Origin: Anaerolineaceae bacterium
Lineage (GTDB): Bacteria > Chloroflexota > Anaerolineae > Anaerolineales > Anaerolineaceae
Direction: 5' to 3'
Length of the DNA: 64,000 bases
Assembly: GCA_030653365.1 (NCBI GenBank)
Contig: JAURZL010000014.1
Location: forward strand, 62,001-126,000
How positions within the stretch are numbered: position 1 is the first letter of the stretch; each line of letters begins with the position of its first letter. A program made the position numbers and the translations under genes. Of the stretch, positions 1-9,598 are shown one piece after another. A model generated the notes under the pieces. That model had not been told where the DNA came from. It did not search any database and saw only the letters and a program-made list of their open reading frames with translations.

Positions 1-951
1 CGCACGTTTCAGAACGCTGTTCCGGATATGACACTCAGTCGTGAAAAAATTCAATCAACCCTAACACCACTTTTCCAACATAACCTCGTACCGGTCGTAA
101 CCGGTTTTATGGCTGCCACACCGGAAGGAGTGATCACCACCCTGGGGCGCGGTGGCAGCGATTACACCGCGGCCATCCTGGCGGACTGCCTGGATGCGGA
201 TGAGGTCTGGATCTGGACGGATGTGGATGGCGTGCTTTCAGCAGACCCACGAGTGGTTCCGGATGCACGACCAATCCCGGAAATATCTTTCGCTGAAGTT
301 GGTGAGTTGGCTTACTTTGGTGCAAAAGTGTTGCACCCAAAAACAATCCGCCCCGTGGTAAGCCGCAACATGCCATTGTGGGTCAAGAATACCTTTAATC
401 CTGATTTTCCCGGAACACGCATCACCCAGAATCCATCCAGATCCCGCGGAGATATCACGGCGATTTCAATGATTAAAGACCTGAGTATCCTGACCGTGGA
501 AGGTCGTGGAATGCTCGGTGTACCCGGTATTGCAGCCCGAACATTTGGTGCCGTGGCACGTACCGGTGCCAGTGTGCTGATGATTTCGCAATCCTCTTCC
601 GAGCAATCGATCTGTTTCACCATACCATCCATTCATAATGGAGAGGTACTCAAATCCATTGAGTCAGAGATGGCGCTTGAGCTCCTGCGTGGCGATATTG
701 ACCGCGTCTGGGCACGTGATCAGGTAGTGATCGTAAGTATTATCGGCTCCGGAATGCGCGAAACCCCTGGCGTATCGGCGCGCATTTTTGGTGCTTTGGG
801 TAAGAATCTGATCAATGTGATTGCGATTGCGCAGGGATCTTCTGAATACAGCATTTCTTTGGTATTGGATCAGGATGATGCAATTCGAGCTGTTCAGGCA
901 ATCCATGCTGAGATAGCTCCCCAACCCAATGGAGGACAAAATGGATTATAA
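1..951 (+). CDS. lysC: Aspartokinase, C-terminal part (gene enters from the left edge)
   Basis: Phosphorylates aspartate, the first step toward lysine, methionine and threonine. The frame is open from base 1, so the start codon lies outside the window. What remains is the end of the amino acid kinase domain ([33 protein letters not shown]) followed by two ACT domains (from about [12 protein letters not shown] and [13 protein letters not shown]). The protein stops after the second ACT domain, so no homoserine dehydrogenase is fused to it. The ACT pair is normally the site of feedback inhibition by threonine or lysine. The stop overlaps the start of threonine synthase by 11 nt, which suggests translational coupling in one operon. 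Confidence 0.93.
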   Translation, partial: RTFQNAVPDMTLSREKIQSTLTPLFQHNLVPVVTGFMAATPEGVITTLGRGGSDYTAAILADCLDADEVWIWTDVDGVLSADPRVVPDARPIPEISFAEVGELAYFGAKVLHPKTIRPVVSRNMPLWVKNTFNPDFPGTRITQNPSRSRGDITAISMIKDLSILTVEGRGMLGVPGIAARTFGAVARTGASVLMISQSSSEQSICFTIPSIHNGEVLKSIESEMALELLRGDIDRVWARDQVVIVSIIGSGMRETPGVSARIFGALGKNLINVIAIAQGSSEYSISLVLDQDDAIRAVQAIHAEIAPQPNGGQNGL

Positions 952-2263
952 CTGCTGGTATGAATGTATTCACGGTTGCAAAAAACGCTACTCGATATTT
1001 GATGTAGTCTACCGTTGTGAGGAATGCGGTGGTCTGCTGGAAGTAAAGCACAATCTGGACGCTTTGAAGCAGCGATCAGCGAACGAATGGAAAGCAATCT
1101 TTCAGCAACGCGTCTTTTCCACCGCCTGGCCATATGGTAGCGGCGTTTGGGGCAAAAAGGAATGGGTCTGCCCACTGGTGGATGATGAACAAATCGTCTC
1201 TACCTATGAAGGCAACAGCAATCTGTTCTGGGCGCAACGTTTTGGTAAGCAACTTGGTATGCATGATTTGTGGATCAAATTATGCGGAAATTCCCATACC
1301 GGTTCCTTTAAGGATCTGGGAATGACAGTGTTGGTTTCGGTTGTCAAGCAAATGATCTCAGATGGCAAACCAATCCGCGCGATTGCCTGCGCTTCTACGG
1401 GTGATACTTCTGCTGCGCTGGCAGCCTTCGGAGCTGCTGCGGGGATTCCAACCGTAATTCTTTTGCCGCGCGCCAAAGTCTCGACTGCACAATTGATTCA
1501 ACCAATCGCCAACGGTGCAACCGTACTCTCGCTGGATACTGATTTCGATGGCTGTATGGAAATTGTCAAGCAACTGACTGAGGATCCAACCATCTACCTG
1601 GCTAATTCGCTCAACTCTTTACGAATCGAAGGTCAGAAGACTGTCGGTATCGAGATTGTCCAGCAATTTGATTGGCAGGTGCCTGACTGGATCATTCTTC
1701 CGGCGGGTAACCTCGGCAATGTTCGTGCGCTGGGAAACGGTTTGCAGATGATGCGTGATCTGGGTTTGATTGACCATCTGCCACGAATTGCCTGCGCCCA
1801 GGCTGAAAATGCAAACCCATTGTACCGTTCTTACCTGAGCGATTTTAAGGTTTTTGAACCCCGTCCAGCAAAAACCACGCTGGCTTCCGCTATTCAGATT
1901 GGCAACCCGGTTAGTTATGAGCGCGCCAAACAAACCCTGATTGATTTCAATGGAGTGGTGGAACAAGCCAGCGAAGAAGAAATTGCCAACACCTGTGCAC
2001 AGGCAGATCAAACCGGTTTGTATTGTTGTCCTCACACTGGTGTAGCACTGACTGCCCTAAAAAAACTAATCCAAAAAGGAATCATCGACGCTCGTGAACG
2101 CGTGGTGGTTATCTCCACTGCACATGGTTTAAAGTTCTCACAATTCAAGATCGACTATCATCACCAACAATTGCAAGGTATTCAGGCACAATTTGCCAAC
2201 CCGCCGCTGGAGATACCCGCGACGATCGATGCAGTACAGGCAGCTATAAAAGCCCGCGTTTAA
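941..2263 (+). CDS. thrC: Threonine synthase
   Basis: PLP enzyme converting O-phosphohomoserine to threonine. The protein is 440 aa when started at the ATG at 941, which has GGAGG six bases upstream (931-935); an in-frame ATG at 929 lies ahead of that site and is less likely. The N-terminus carries four cysteines (C9, C13, C26, C29) resembling a small zinc ribbon, as in many long-form bacterial threonine synthases. The PLP lysine is K124 in GSFKDLG, and a glycine-rich phosphate-binding loop follows ([12 protein letters not shown]). It is directly downstream of aspartokinase, which supplies the same pathway. Confidence 0.93.
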   Translation: MDYNCWYECIHGCKKRYSIFDVVYRCEECGGLLEVKHNLDALKQRSANEWKAIFQQRVFSTAWPYGSGVWGKKEWVCPLVDDEQIVSTYEGNSNLFWAQRFGKQLGMHDLWIKLCGNSHTGSFKDLGMTVLVSVVKQMISDGKPIRAIACASTGDTSAALAAFGAAAGIPTVILLPRAKVSTAQLIQPIANGATVLSLDTDFDGCMEIVKQLTEDPTIYLANSLNSLRIEGQKTVGIEIVQQFDWQVPDWIILPAGNLGNVRALGNGLQMMRDLGLIDHLPRIACAQAENANPLYRSYLSDFKVFEPRPAKTTLASAIQIGNPVSYERAKQTLIDFNGVVEQASEEEIANTCAQADQTGLYCCPHTGVALTALKKLIQKGIIDARERVVVISTAHGLKFSQFKIDYHHQQLQGIQAQFANPPLEIPATIDAVQAAIKARV

Positions 2264-2292
2264 CCGTATTTATCCATTGGTAACCGTTAGTT

Positions 2293-2616
2293 TTACTCAG
2301 CTGGCGAAAAGATCTTCAACCCGACAATCCCAGCCACAATCAGAAAGATGGAAAGAATTCGGGCAATGTCCTTCGGCTCACCCAGGAAAAAGATGCCAAT
2401 CAGGGCAGTTCCGACTGCACCGATACCCGTCCAAACCGCATATGCCGTACCAATTGGTAGTTGCTTTAAAGCCGTTGACAGTAAATATAAACTTATCACC
2501 ATACCCGCTGCGGTGATCAGACTTGGCCATAAACGCGTAAATCCTTCGGTGTATTTCAATCCAACTGCCCAAACAATCTCAAATAATCCAGCGATAAATA
2601 AAACAAACCATGCCAT
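2293..2616 (-). CDS. sugE: SMR-family exporter, SugE/Gdx type
   Basis: A 107-aa membrane protein with four hydrophobic helices, the normal size for small multidrug resistance proteins. The essential membrane glutamate is E13 ([12 protein letters not shown]), and the segment after helix 1 resembles SugE/Gdx proteins rather than EmrE. Gdx members export guanidinium in exchange for protons; others move quaternary ammonium compounds. An AAGGAGG site precedes the start. The gene begins 10 nt after the stop of the FAD protein gene, so the two are probably cotranscribed. I saw no guanidine riboswitch upstream. Confidence 0.88.
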   Translation of the reverse strand: MAWFVLFIAGLFEIVWAVGLKYTEGFTRLWPSLITAAGMVISLYLLSTALKQLPIGTAYAVWTGIGAVGTALIGIFFLGEPKDIARILSIFLIVAGIVGLKIFSPAE

Positions 2617-2626
2617 GCAATCCTCC

Positions 2627-4051
2627 TTACCAGTTGCCGGTTAGCATGCGACCCATACAAACACCATTCATGCTTGCCTGCATCAGTCCGCGAGTCAAGC
2701 CTGCGCCATCCCCCAACACATGCAGGTTTTGCAGATTGGTCTCAAAATTCGAATCAACCACAATCCGATTGGAGTAGAATTTCACCTCCACACCATAAAG
2801 CAGGGTGCTGTCACTGGCAATCCCGGGCATAATGTTTTCTAATGCTTCCAGTGTTTCAATCACATCAATCATGATTCGGTATGGCAACACCAGACTCAGA
2901 TCCCCAGCCACTGCGTCTTTGAGTGTTGGTTGGATGATGTTCTTTGCCACTCGTGAGGTGGTTGAGCGTCTTCCACGCTTCAGATCTCCATAACGCTGCA
3001 CCAGCACCTTGCCACCCGAGAGCATATTACCCAGTTCAGCAATGTAACGCCCATATTCAATGGGTGTTTTAAAAGGCTCGGTGAAAGATTTTGAGACAAG
3101 TAAGGCAAAATTGGTGTTGGTGGTCTTGAGTGCCTGATCCTTGTAGCTATGACCATTAACCACAGCCAGATTGCCATATCGCTCCTCAGATACTTCTCCA
3201 CGCGGATTCCAGCAGAATGTGCGTACTCGATCTTCGAAAGTTTTGGTGTAATAAACCAGCTTGGCTTCATATAAGGTTGAATCGATATCATACGTAACCC
3301 CAGCATCGGTTTCCACTCGCACACCGATATCTACCTGACCATTTCGGGAGACAATCCCATATTTCTTGCACATGTTGTTCAGCCATTCACTGCCTTCGCG
3401 CCCAATCGCAACAACCACCTTATCTCCCAATACCTGATCGCCTTCATTCGTGAGCACGCCGGTGATTCGTTTCTTTCCTTTTTCATCCGTTTCGACCAGG
3501 AAGTCACTCACCACAGTGCGGAAACACATCTCAATTTGCAATGCTTCCAAAGCTTTCTGAATACGAGCGTAAATATCATACGCTTTCTCTGTACCCATAT
3601 GGCGCACACCGGATTCGATCAATTTCAGATGGGATTGAGCCGCTTTCCGACGGATTGTATCGACTGTGCCATCCATATCAATTCCGTGTACCTCAGGATC
3701 AGCACCAAAACCCAGGTAAAGATTATCCGTGTATTCCAACAATCGCCGAAATGGCTCTGCACCAATATACTTGATCAGATCTCCTCCCACCTCTCCATCA
3801 TAGCTGATTGAAAGTTTGCCATCACTGAAGCTGCCGCTACCGGAAAATCCTGTGGTGATGGCACAGGGATCACAATTCGCACACACGCCCGTTTTCCGTT
3901 TTGGACATTTGCGGTTTTCAATTGAATTGCCTTTCTCGATCATCAAAATACGCGCAGCAGGCTTAAGCTGTTTGGCTTCAAAAGCCGTAAATATGCCAGC
4001 AGGACCGGCACCTACAATCAAAATATCGTAAGATTCAAAGGCTGGTTTCAT
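2627..4051 (-). CDS. FAD-dependent dehydrogenase-like protein (COG2509 type)
   Basis: A 474-aa flavoprotein. The N-terminus has a dinucleotide-binding motif GAGPAG (residues 14-19) followed by an acidic strand end (MIEKG). Next comes a cysteine-rich stretch ([15 protein letters not shown]) and a glycine/serine segment ([13 protein letters not shown]), typical of the uncharacterised FAD-dependent dehydrogenases of the COG2509 group. Near the C-terminus a second FAD-contact motif reads [10 protein letters not shown]. The substrate is not known for the family. It probably heads a two-gene unit with the SMR exporter. Confidence 0.85.
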   Translation of the reverse strand: MKPAFESYDILIVGAGPAGIFTAFEAKQLKPAARILMIEKGNSIENRKCPKRKTGVCANCDPCAITTGFSGSGSFSDGKLSISYDGEVGGDLIKYIGAEPFRRLLEYTDNLYLGFGADPEVHGIDMDGTVDTIRRKAAQSHLKLIESGVRHMGTEKAYDIYARIQKALEALQIEMCFRTVVSDFLVETDEKGKKRITGVLTNEGDQVLGDKVVVAIGREGSEWLNNMCKKYGIVSRNGQVDIGVRVETDAGVTYDIDSTLYEAKLVYYTKTFEDRVRTFCWNPRGEVSEERYGNLAVVNGHSYKDQALKTTNTNFALLVSKSFTEPFKTPIEYGRYIAELGNMLSGGKVLVQRYGDLKRGRRSTTSRVAKNIIQPTLKDAVAGDLSLVLPYRIMIDVIETLEALENIMPGIASDSTLLYGVEVKFYSNRIVVDSNFETNLQNLHVLGDGAGLTRGLMQASMNGVCMGRMLTGNW

Positions 4052-4183
4052 CGTTGTCTCACTTCATCATGGGATACAAAAAAATTGTATCACAAGGAAG
4101 GTGTTGAGGTGAACTGATCAAGACCGCTAATTATTGTTTGGTCTGGCATCCGCAAGATATGCCTATTCAAATTTTTCCAATGC

Positions 4184-4198
4184 TTAACATTGTGTTAA
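4184..4198. promoter_or_regulatory. Short palindrome between divergent genes
   Basis: TTAACA and TGTTAA flank a 3-nt spacer, in the 219-nt gap between the divergent FAD protein and arsenate reductase genes and just upstream of the arsC promoter candidate. It could be an operator for a dimeric regulator; no ArsR gene is nearby. Confidence 0.3.
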
Positions 4199-4214
4199 AT
4201 CCATCAATCTTCTC

Positions 4215-4243
4215 TTCTAAATCACATTCGATCTGGCTATAAT
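4215..4243 (+). promoter_or_regulatory. Candidate sigma-70-type promoter for arsC
   Basis: A perfect TATAAT at 4238-4243 has a weak -35 element (TTCTAA, 4215-4220) at 17-bp spacing. The start codon is 27 nt downstream and has an AAAGGAA ribosome binding site. Confidence 0.45.
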
Positions 4244-4270
4244 ATACTTATTCATTCGAAAGGAAATGCC

Positions 4271-4684
4271 ATGGACAAAAAACGTGTTCTCATTCTTTGC
4301 ACTGGAAATTCTGCCCGTTCGCAAATGGGGGAAGGATTGTTAAAACATCTGGCTGGTGATCTTTTTGAAGTCTTCAGCGCTGGAACCACTCCCTCCACAC
4401 TAAATCCCTATGCTGTGTTGGCCATGGCGGAAATGGGGATTGATATCCGTGAGCAATTTTCCAAAAGTCTGAACGAATTCCTGAATCAGAAATTCGATTA
4501 TGTCATCACTGTATGCGACCGCGCTGCTGAGACCTGTCCGATCTTCCCAGGACCAGCCCAACGGATCCATTGGGGCTTCCCTGATCCGGCTGTTGTGGAA
4601 GGTGATCATAACCAGAAGCTGGCTGCCTTTATCCAGGTGCGTGATTCCATCCTTCATCAGCTTAAAAAGTGGCTGGATCAATAA
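4271..4684 (+). CDS. arsC: Arsenate reductase, thioredoxin-coupled ArsC type
   Basis: A 137-aa low-molecular-weight-phosphatase-fold protein that reduces arsenate to arsenite. The P-loop is C10-TGNSA-R16 (CX5R). C82 and C89 form the relay pair (VCDRAAETCP), in the same positions as the three catalytic cysteines of the thioredoxin-linked Staphylococcus ArsC, which separates it from plain tyrosine phosphatases. HWGFPDPA supplies the general acid aspartate. It stands alone: no arsB, acr3 or arsR is next to it, so arsenite export would have to be encoded elsewhere. Confidence 0.93.
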   Translation: MDKKRVLILCTGNSARSQMGEGLLKHLAGDLFEVFSAGTTPSTLNPYAVLAMAEMGIDIREQFSKSLNEFLNQKFDYVITVCDRAAETCPIFPGPAQRIHWGFPDPAVVEGDHNQKLAAFIQVRDSILHQLKKWLDQ

Positions 4685-5021
4685 GAAACGGATTACCTGG
4701 AACCTTTATCCTTTAGAAAATTGAACCACCCCATAAAAATTCATTCTTTTAGGAAAGTTTCATGAGTTTATGAAAATCAGTTTTGACAGGGTGATATTTC
4801 ACTTCCAAATTAAAAGTTTTACAAACCATTTGATTTCTTTTTTCTTTTATGCTGTATAATTTTCCAATGATACCTTTATAACAGGCCGAATTGGTTCTGT
4901 TCTTGCACCTAAAATAAAAATTATCAAGATCATTTCCACCAAATAATCCGAGATCTATTCATTGTTCAGAAAAAGAAATTAACATTAGCCAGCATTCGGA
5001 TATGAAGAATAGAACAGGAAT
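4685..5021. other. Intergenic region upstream of the diguanylate cyclase
   Basis: This 337-nt AT-rich stretch has no convincing gene. It holds a TATAAT at 4855-4860 with a TTGATT at 4830-4835. The 19-bp spacer is longer than ideal, so this is only a possible promoter for the downstream gene. No clear terminator for arsC was seen. Confidence 0.4.
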
Positions 5022-6884
5022 ATGGAATTACAGTACGCAATCGCATTAATCATATCTGCATTGATTTCCGCTATCGTGGCTTTAATAGCCTGGCAGCGTC
5101 GATCAGCTGTGGGCGGAAAAGGATTGTTCATCATCATGTTGGCTGCCTTGGTCTGGTCTTTGACCTATGCCATCCGCTGGTTGGTCAGCGATCCCAATGC
5201 TCAGCTTTTTTGGCTGGATGCCACTTATTTTGGCGTCGTTGTTGCTCCAACAGCTTTTTTATATCTTGCGCTTGAATTTACCAATCGGGAAGATTTGCTT
5301 GGCACCCGTAATCTTTTCTATCTTTCAATCGTTCCTTTGCTCACGCTGATCATTTTATGGACAGACCCATGGCACGGTTTGTTTTACAATGGAATGCGTA
5401 CTGGCGCAGCTATTTTGAATGGTGGTATCTGGTTTTGGATTTTCATAACCTATACTTACCTGGTTTTACTGATATCCAGTATATTAATATTTCAAAAAAT
5501 TAGATTCGGTAGGCAAATTTTTCAACAGCAGGCCAGTGTACTGCTGATTGGTATGATTTTGCCATGGTTCAGCAATATAGTAAGTTTGTTTGGCTTTAGC
5601 CCGTTTCCAGGGTTGGATTTAACGCCATTTGTCTTTACTCTAAGTGGCTTATTCTTTATGGTGGGTCTTTTCCGTTTTCATTTGTTGGATTTAGTGCCTA
5701 TTGCTCATACCCAATTGGTGGAACACATGAACGATGGGGTGATCGTTCTGGATAAAGAAGATCGAATTGTGGATATCAATCCCTCTGCACAAAGAATTTT
5801 CAATATCACAACGACAGTTATTGGCCAGATTTTTTCTCAGGTAGCAGAAAAGGTGCCTGCATTTACAAGATTAGATCTTGCCAACACAACTGAAAAATTC
5901 GAATATCAGATTATCGTTGATTCTCCCCTTGATTTTGAAGTGCGTATCCTCCCATTAATCGACAATCGAAACCACCCTACTGGAAAATTGATAACCCTGC
6001 ATGAAATCACTGAATATAAGCAGGCCCAGGAAAAAATCCGTCGATCAGAAGAACAATATCGTCTTTTATTTGAAAATGCGGTCGAGTGTATTCTGGTTGT
6101 CCAAAATCGATTAATCGTGTTTTGTAATCCAATCACCAAGGACCTAACTGGTTATTCCGAAGAGGAAATAATAAATCAATCATTTGTGAAACTTGTTTAC
6201 CCAGAGGACCTGGACATTGTTCTTGATCATTATGAGAGAAGAGTAAGCGGAATTGAGATCAAAGACCGTTATCAGTTCCGCCTGGTAAGAAAAGATCTTT
6301 CATTTCGCTGGGTGGAAACAAGCGGAATTCGTATCGAATGGGAAGGCGAATTAGCAACATTACACTTCCTGATGGATATCACCGATCGGAAAAAAGCAGA
6401 GGTCGCCCTTGAATTCCGTAGCACTCATGATATTCTCACCGGGCTCTATAACCGACAATATTTTGAGCAAGAGATAGAAAAATTACAAAAAAGTAGACGA
6501 TTCCCGGTCAGTATACTCGTAATGGATATGAACGGATTGAAAGAAATAAATGATACCCAGGGACATGCTGCTGGAGATGAACAATTACGTCTGGCTGCTC
6601 AGGAAATTCGGAAAGCATTCCGACCGGATGATATCATCGCTCGTATCGGTGGTGATGAGTTTGTTGTGTTGCTGCCCGAATCGGATGCCACTATCGCCTC
6701 TGACGCTGTGGAACGGGTGAAAAAAGTGCTGGATCACTTCAATCGACTCAATCCGGACAAAAACCTGGTCAGCTTTGCAATTGGCTTTTCTACCAGTGAG
6801 GAAACCCCAAATCTTCGCGATGTCTTCCGAATTGCAGACCGTAAGATGTACATTCATAAAGCAAATTTCTACGCGGAGAAGTAA
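5022..6884 (+). CDS. Membrane diguanylate cyclase with 7TM sensor, two PAS domains and GGDEF
   Basis: A 620-aa signalling protein making cyclic di-GMP from two GTP. Residues 1 to about 225 form seven hydrophobic helices of the histidine-kinase N-terminal 7TM type. Two PAS domains follow (about 230-340, starting LVEHMNDGVIVLD, and about 345-460, starting YRLLFENAVECILV). The C-terminal GGDEF domain has the active motif intact at residues 543-547. An RxxD inhibitory site (R534-D537) sits exactly five residues before it, so product feedback is expected. No EAL or HD-GYP domain is present. The ribosome binding site is weak. Confidence 0.9.
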   Translation: MELQYAIALIISALISAIVALIAWQRRSAVGGKGLFIIMLAALVWSLTYAIRWLVSDPNAQLFWLDATYFGVVVAPTAFLYLALEFTNREDLLGTRNLFYLSIVPLLTLIILWTDPWHGLFYNGMRTGAAILNGGIWFWIFITYTYLVLLISSILIFQKIRFGRQIFQQQASVLLIGMILPWFSNIVSLFGFSPFPGLDLTPFVFTLSGLFFMVGLFRFHLLDLVPIAHTQLVEHMNDGVIVLDKEDRIVDINPSAQRIFNITTTVIGQIFSQVAEKVPAFTRLDLANTTEKFEYQIIVDSPLDFEVRILPLIDNRNHPTGKLITLHEITEYKQAQEKIRRSEEQYRLLFENAVECILVVQNRLIVFCNPITKDLTGYSEEEIINQSFVKLVYPEDLDIVLDHYERRVSGIEIKDRYQFRLVRKDLSFRWVETSGIRIEWEGELATLHFLMDITDRKKAEVALEFRSTHDILTGLYNRQYFEQEIEKLQKSRRFPVSILVMDMNGLKEINDTQGHAAGDEQLRLAAQEIRKAFRPDDIIARIGGDEFVVLLPESDATIASDAVERVKKVLDHFNRLNPDKNLVSFAIGFSTSEETPNLRDVFRIADRKMYIHKANFYAEK

Positions 6885-6935
6885 GCAGCAAATAAGCTTA
6901 TCAATATTGGATCATCTCGATAATACGGTGTCGGC

Positions 6936-6971
6936 AGGTGTTGTTGGCGGTGATGCCCGTCAACAACACCT
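6936..6971 (+). terminator. Hairpin after the diguanylate cyclase gene
   Basis: AGGTGTTGTTG (6936-6946) pairs perfectly with CAACAACACCT (6961-6971) around a 14-nt loop with internal GGC/GCC pairing. The following T-run is poor, so this may be a terminator or another RNA structure. Confidence 0.4.
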
Positions 6972-7119
6972 TGACCTCTTTATTAAAAAAATACAATATT
7001 TTTATTTGAACACAGTCCCTCCATCGTTTTTCTTGTGCTTGTGAGTGGTGATAATAATCCGTATAATCAACTGTACACTTTTCACTCCATCTTTATGAGT
7101 GGGAAGAAGGAGCATCAGC

Positions 7120-7599
7120 ATGAAAAATGATCGTTTTTTAAACGGAATGCTTATCGGCATTGGCGTATTAATTTTAATTGCCCTGACACTATTTTTTATT
7201 CGCCAACAACAGGCAGATTACCGGACAGGTGAGACACCGCAAGATGTTGTCTACAATTACACGCTGGCTGTCATGAAGCGGGATTACGAACGTGCTTATT
7301 CTTACCTGGCAGACTCTCCAGAAAAACCAGGCCTGACTCTATTTCAGCAGGAGATGACCCGCTCCGCAGCAGAAAGCGCTCGTGTAAGTCTCACAATTGG
7401 CGAAGCGATTACAGACCCCAATACAGCTTCTGTCACATTAAGTATGAGTCAATCCTATGGGGGACCCTTTACCAACTCTTCACGATACACCGATTCTGCC
7501 CAACTAAGGCTGGAAAATGGTTCCTGGAAACTTGTCAGCATGCCATATCCCTTATGGTCATGGAATTGGTTTACTGAAGAAGCCAAACCGGTCCAATGA
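7120..7599 (+). CDS. Membrane-anchored protein with NTF2-like (DUF4878-like) domain
   Basis: A 159-aa protein started at the ATG at 7120, which has AAGGAG seven bases upstream; an in-frame GTG at 7099 lies ahead of that site. One N-terminal membrane helix (about residues 6-27, GMLIGIGVLILIALTLFF) anchors a soluble domain of about 125 residues. The pattern TPQDVVYNYTLAVMKRDYERAYSYL resembles the cone-shaped NTF2-like fold in DUF4878-type proteins, usually outside the membrane. Function is unknown. It lies 15 nt before the next membrane protein gene, so the two are likely cotranscribed. Confidence 0.75.
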   Translation: MKNDRFLNGMLIGIGVLILIALTLFFIRQQQADYRTGETPQDVVYNYTLAVMKRDYERAYSYLADSPEKPGLTLFQQEMTRSAAESARVSLTIGEAITDPNTASVTLSMSQSYGGPFTNSSRYTDSAQLRLENGSWKLVSMPYPLWSWNWFTEEAKPVQ

Positions 7600-7614
7600 T
7601 GCTGGAGGTCAAAC

Positions 7615-9528
7615 ATGAGAACCGTTCGTAGGTTTTATTTTTACCTGCTCAGTCTGATCAGTGTCCAGGTCGTTATCTGGGCTGTTGTCAATCTTCTGCG
7701 TACTATTTTCAGTGGAGATGTTGTCACTGGTGCTGTTGATTGGATTGCAGGGGGTATCGCATTCGTCGCTGTTGGTGTCCCTATCTTCTGGCTGCATTGG
7801 ACAACCGTTCAACGCGAAGCAGGACGAGACAAAGAGGAAGCCAGCAGCCGTATCCGTGCACTTTATTTGTATGCCACCTTGCTTACCACCGGAATTCCGA
7901 TCACCTATGCTCTTCTGGCAATTCTCAACCGACTGGTTGCACAGGCTTTGGGTTTGTCTTCCTTCTCAGCCTTATTGGGTGGTGCCCAATCACACATCGA
8001 TAATCTGATCGCGCTGGTTGCTAATCTGGTCGTTCTGATCTATTTCTGGCGAATACTCCAGCATGACTGGCATACAGTTACAAATCAGGAGAACCTGACC
8101 GAGGTCAGCCGGCTGCACCGCTTTATATGGATGATTTATGGATTGGGTTTATTTATCGTAGGTGTCCAACAAATTCTGCGATATATCTTTTTTGAGCCAC
8201 AGGATTTTGGCCAGGCAGCCGAATCAGGATTAGCCACAGGATTGGCCTTGATCCCGATTGGGTTGCCAATCTGGACGCGAACCTGGATCCTGATTCAGAA
8301 ATCCTTGACAAAAATTCAGGAACGCACCTCCTCCCTGCGCCTGGTTGTCCTGTATATATTAACGTTTTTGGGGATCGGATTTACGCTGACCGCATCAGGT
8401 ATTTTGTTAACGAACGGTTTTCGCTGGCTATTCCAGGTGGAAAGCTGGAGCTTCCGTACCTTCATCGATTTACATGCCAGCCAACTTGCAGTTCTTGCCA
8501 CCATGGGATTCGTATGGGCGTATTTCGGGCGTGAACTAAAACGGGCGATTGCAGAGAGTGGCGAAGTTTCTCGTCAGGCATCCTTACATCGTATCTATAA
8601 CAACATCCTGTCATTTGCTGGATTAATCGTCAGCTTTTTAGGATTGCTGTTGCTACTTGGAGCGGTCATCGAAAGCTTTTTCAATCTAACGATCGGAAAC
8701 AACGCGGCTATGCTCAGCGATTCACTGGCATTAATGCTGATTGGTTTACCGCTCTGGTTACGTTTTTGGCAAAAAATCCAACAGGAAACACTCCGCGATG
8801 ATGAAATCGGTGAATCTGCACGTAAGTCTGTGATGCGCAAGGGATATCTGTATCTGGCATTGTTCGCTACTGTGGTCGGCACCATGCTCAGTACCGGTTG
8901 GTGGATTTACGGCATATTGAACGCTGTTCTTGATCAAATACCTGCTAATTTCTGGCTGAATTTTTTCCTTCAGCTGCGCCTGGTAATCCTGTTTGCTGTG
9001 TTTTTGGTATACCACCTTAAAGTGTTGCGAACGGATAACCGCGAAAGTCGAGTAGCAGAGGCGGAAGAAATCAGTAAATTTTCTGTTTTGGTTCTCCACT
9101 CTGGAGATTCTTTTCCTGTTGATGCAATCATCAAAGCCATCCAACAAAAATCTCCCGGTATCTCTGTGGCTTCACATCAATTAAGTCAGGATCCACTGCC
9201 TGATGCAGCTATGATTGTGGTACCTGCCAGTCTGACGATTAACCCACCCGAACGATTACGGACACATCTCCAAAATTTCAAAGGGGAAATCCTAGTCGTA
9301 CCAGAGAACCTGGATAACTGGCACTGGTTGGGCACATCCAGTAAAGATCAACAGCATCTAAACCAAGAGATTTCCGATGCCATCCACCAGCTTAGCGAAA
9401 ATCAGCCAATCCGCCCATCATCGAGCAGCAGTCCATGGGTGATTGCTGCATATATCCTGGCAGGATTATTCATATTGCAAATCATTTTTATTGCTGTTGC
9501 CGCACTGGTAAATATTTTGATGAATTAA
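7615..9528 (+). CDS. Large polytopic membrane protein with DUF5671-like repeats
   Basis: A 637-aa protein with about a dozen hydrophobic helices arranged as three similar double units (about residues 1-165, 166-315 and 316-480). Each unit carries a FWLHW- or WLRFW-like sequence after a paired helix and a charged Arg/Glu-rich loop. I recognise the units as DUF5671-like, a family common in Chloroflexota, by memory only. A soluble segment of about 110 residues (about 480-595) follows, then one last C-terminal helix. No catalytic motif is visible. It shares an operon with the preceding gene. Confidence 0.75.
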   Translation: MRTVRRFYFYLLSLISVQVVIWAVVNLLRTIFSGDVVTGAVDWIAGGIAFVAVGVPIFWLHWTTVQREAGRDKEEASSRIRALYLYATLLTTGIPITYALLAILNRLVAQALGLSSFSALLGGAQSHIDNLIALVANLVVLIYFWRILQHDWHTVTNQENLTEVSRLHRFIWMIYGLGLFIVGVQQILRYIFFEPQDFGQAAESGLATGLALIPIGLPIWTRTWILIQKSLTKIQERTSSLRLVVLYILTFLGIGFTLTASGILLTNGFRWLFQVESWSFRTFIDLHASQLAVLATMGFVWAYFGRELKRAIAESGEVSRQASLHRIYNNILSFAGLIVSFLGLLLLLGAVIESFFNLTIGNNAAMLSDSLALMLIGLPLWLRFWQKIQQETLRDDEIGESARKSVMRKGYLYLALFATVVGTMLSTGWWIYGILNAVLDQIPANFWLNFFLQLRLVILFAVFLVYHLKVLRTDNRESRVAEAEEISKFSVLVLHSGDSFPVDAIIKAIQQKSPGISVASHQLSQDPLPDAAMIVVPASLTINPPERLRTHLQNFKGEILVVPENLDNWHWLGTSSKDQQHLNQEISDAIHQLSENQPIRPSSSSSPWVIAAYILAGLFILQIIFIAVAALVNILMN

Positions 9529-9538
9529 GAATTGATAA

Positions 9539-9577
9539 ATAACAATCCCGTAATTGAAATGATTACGGGATTGTTAT
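9539..9577. terminator. Bidirectional intrinsic terminator
   Basis: A perfect 16-bp inverted repeat with a 7-nt loop (TGAAATG), centred on CAATCCCGTAAT and ATTACGGGATTG. It lies 10 nt after the stop of the plus-strand membrane protein and 21 nt beyond the stop of the minus-strand M23 protein, so it can end both transcripts. Confidence 0.8.
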
Positions 9578-9598
9578 AAATTCATTTTCTTTATGTCT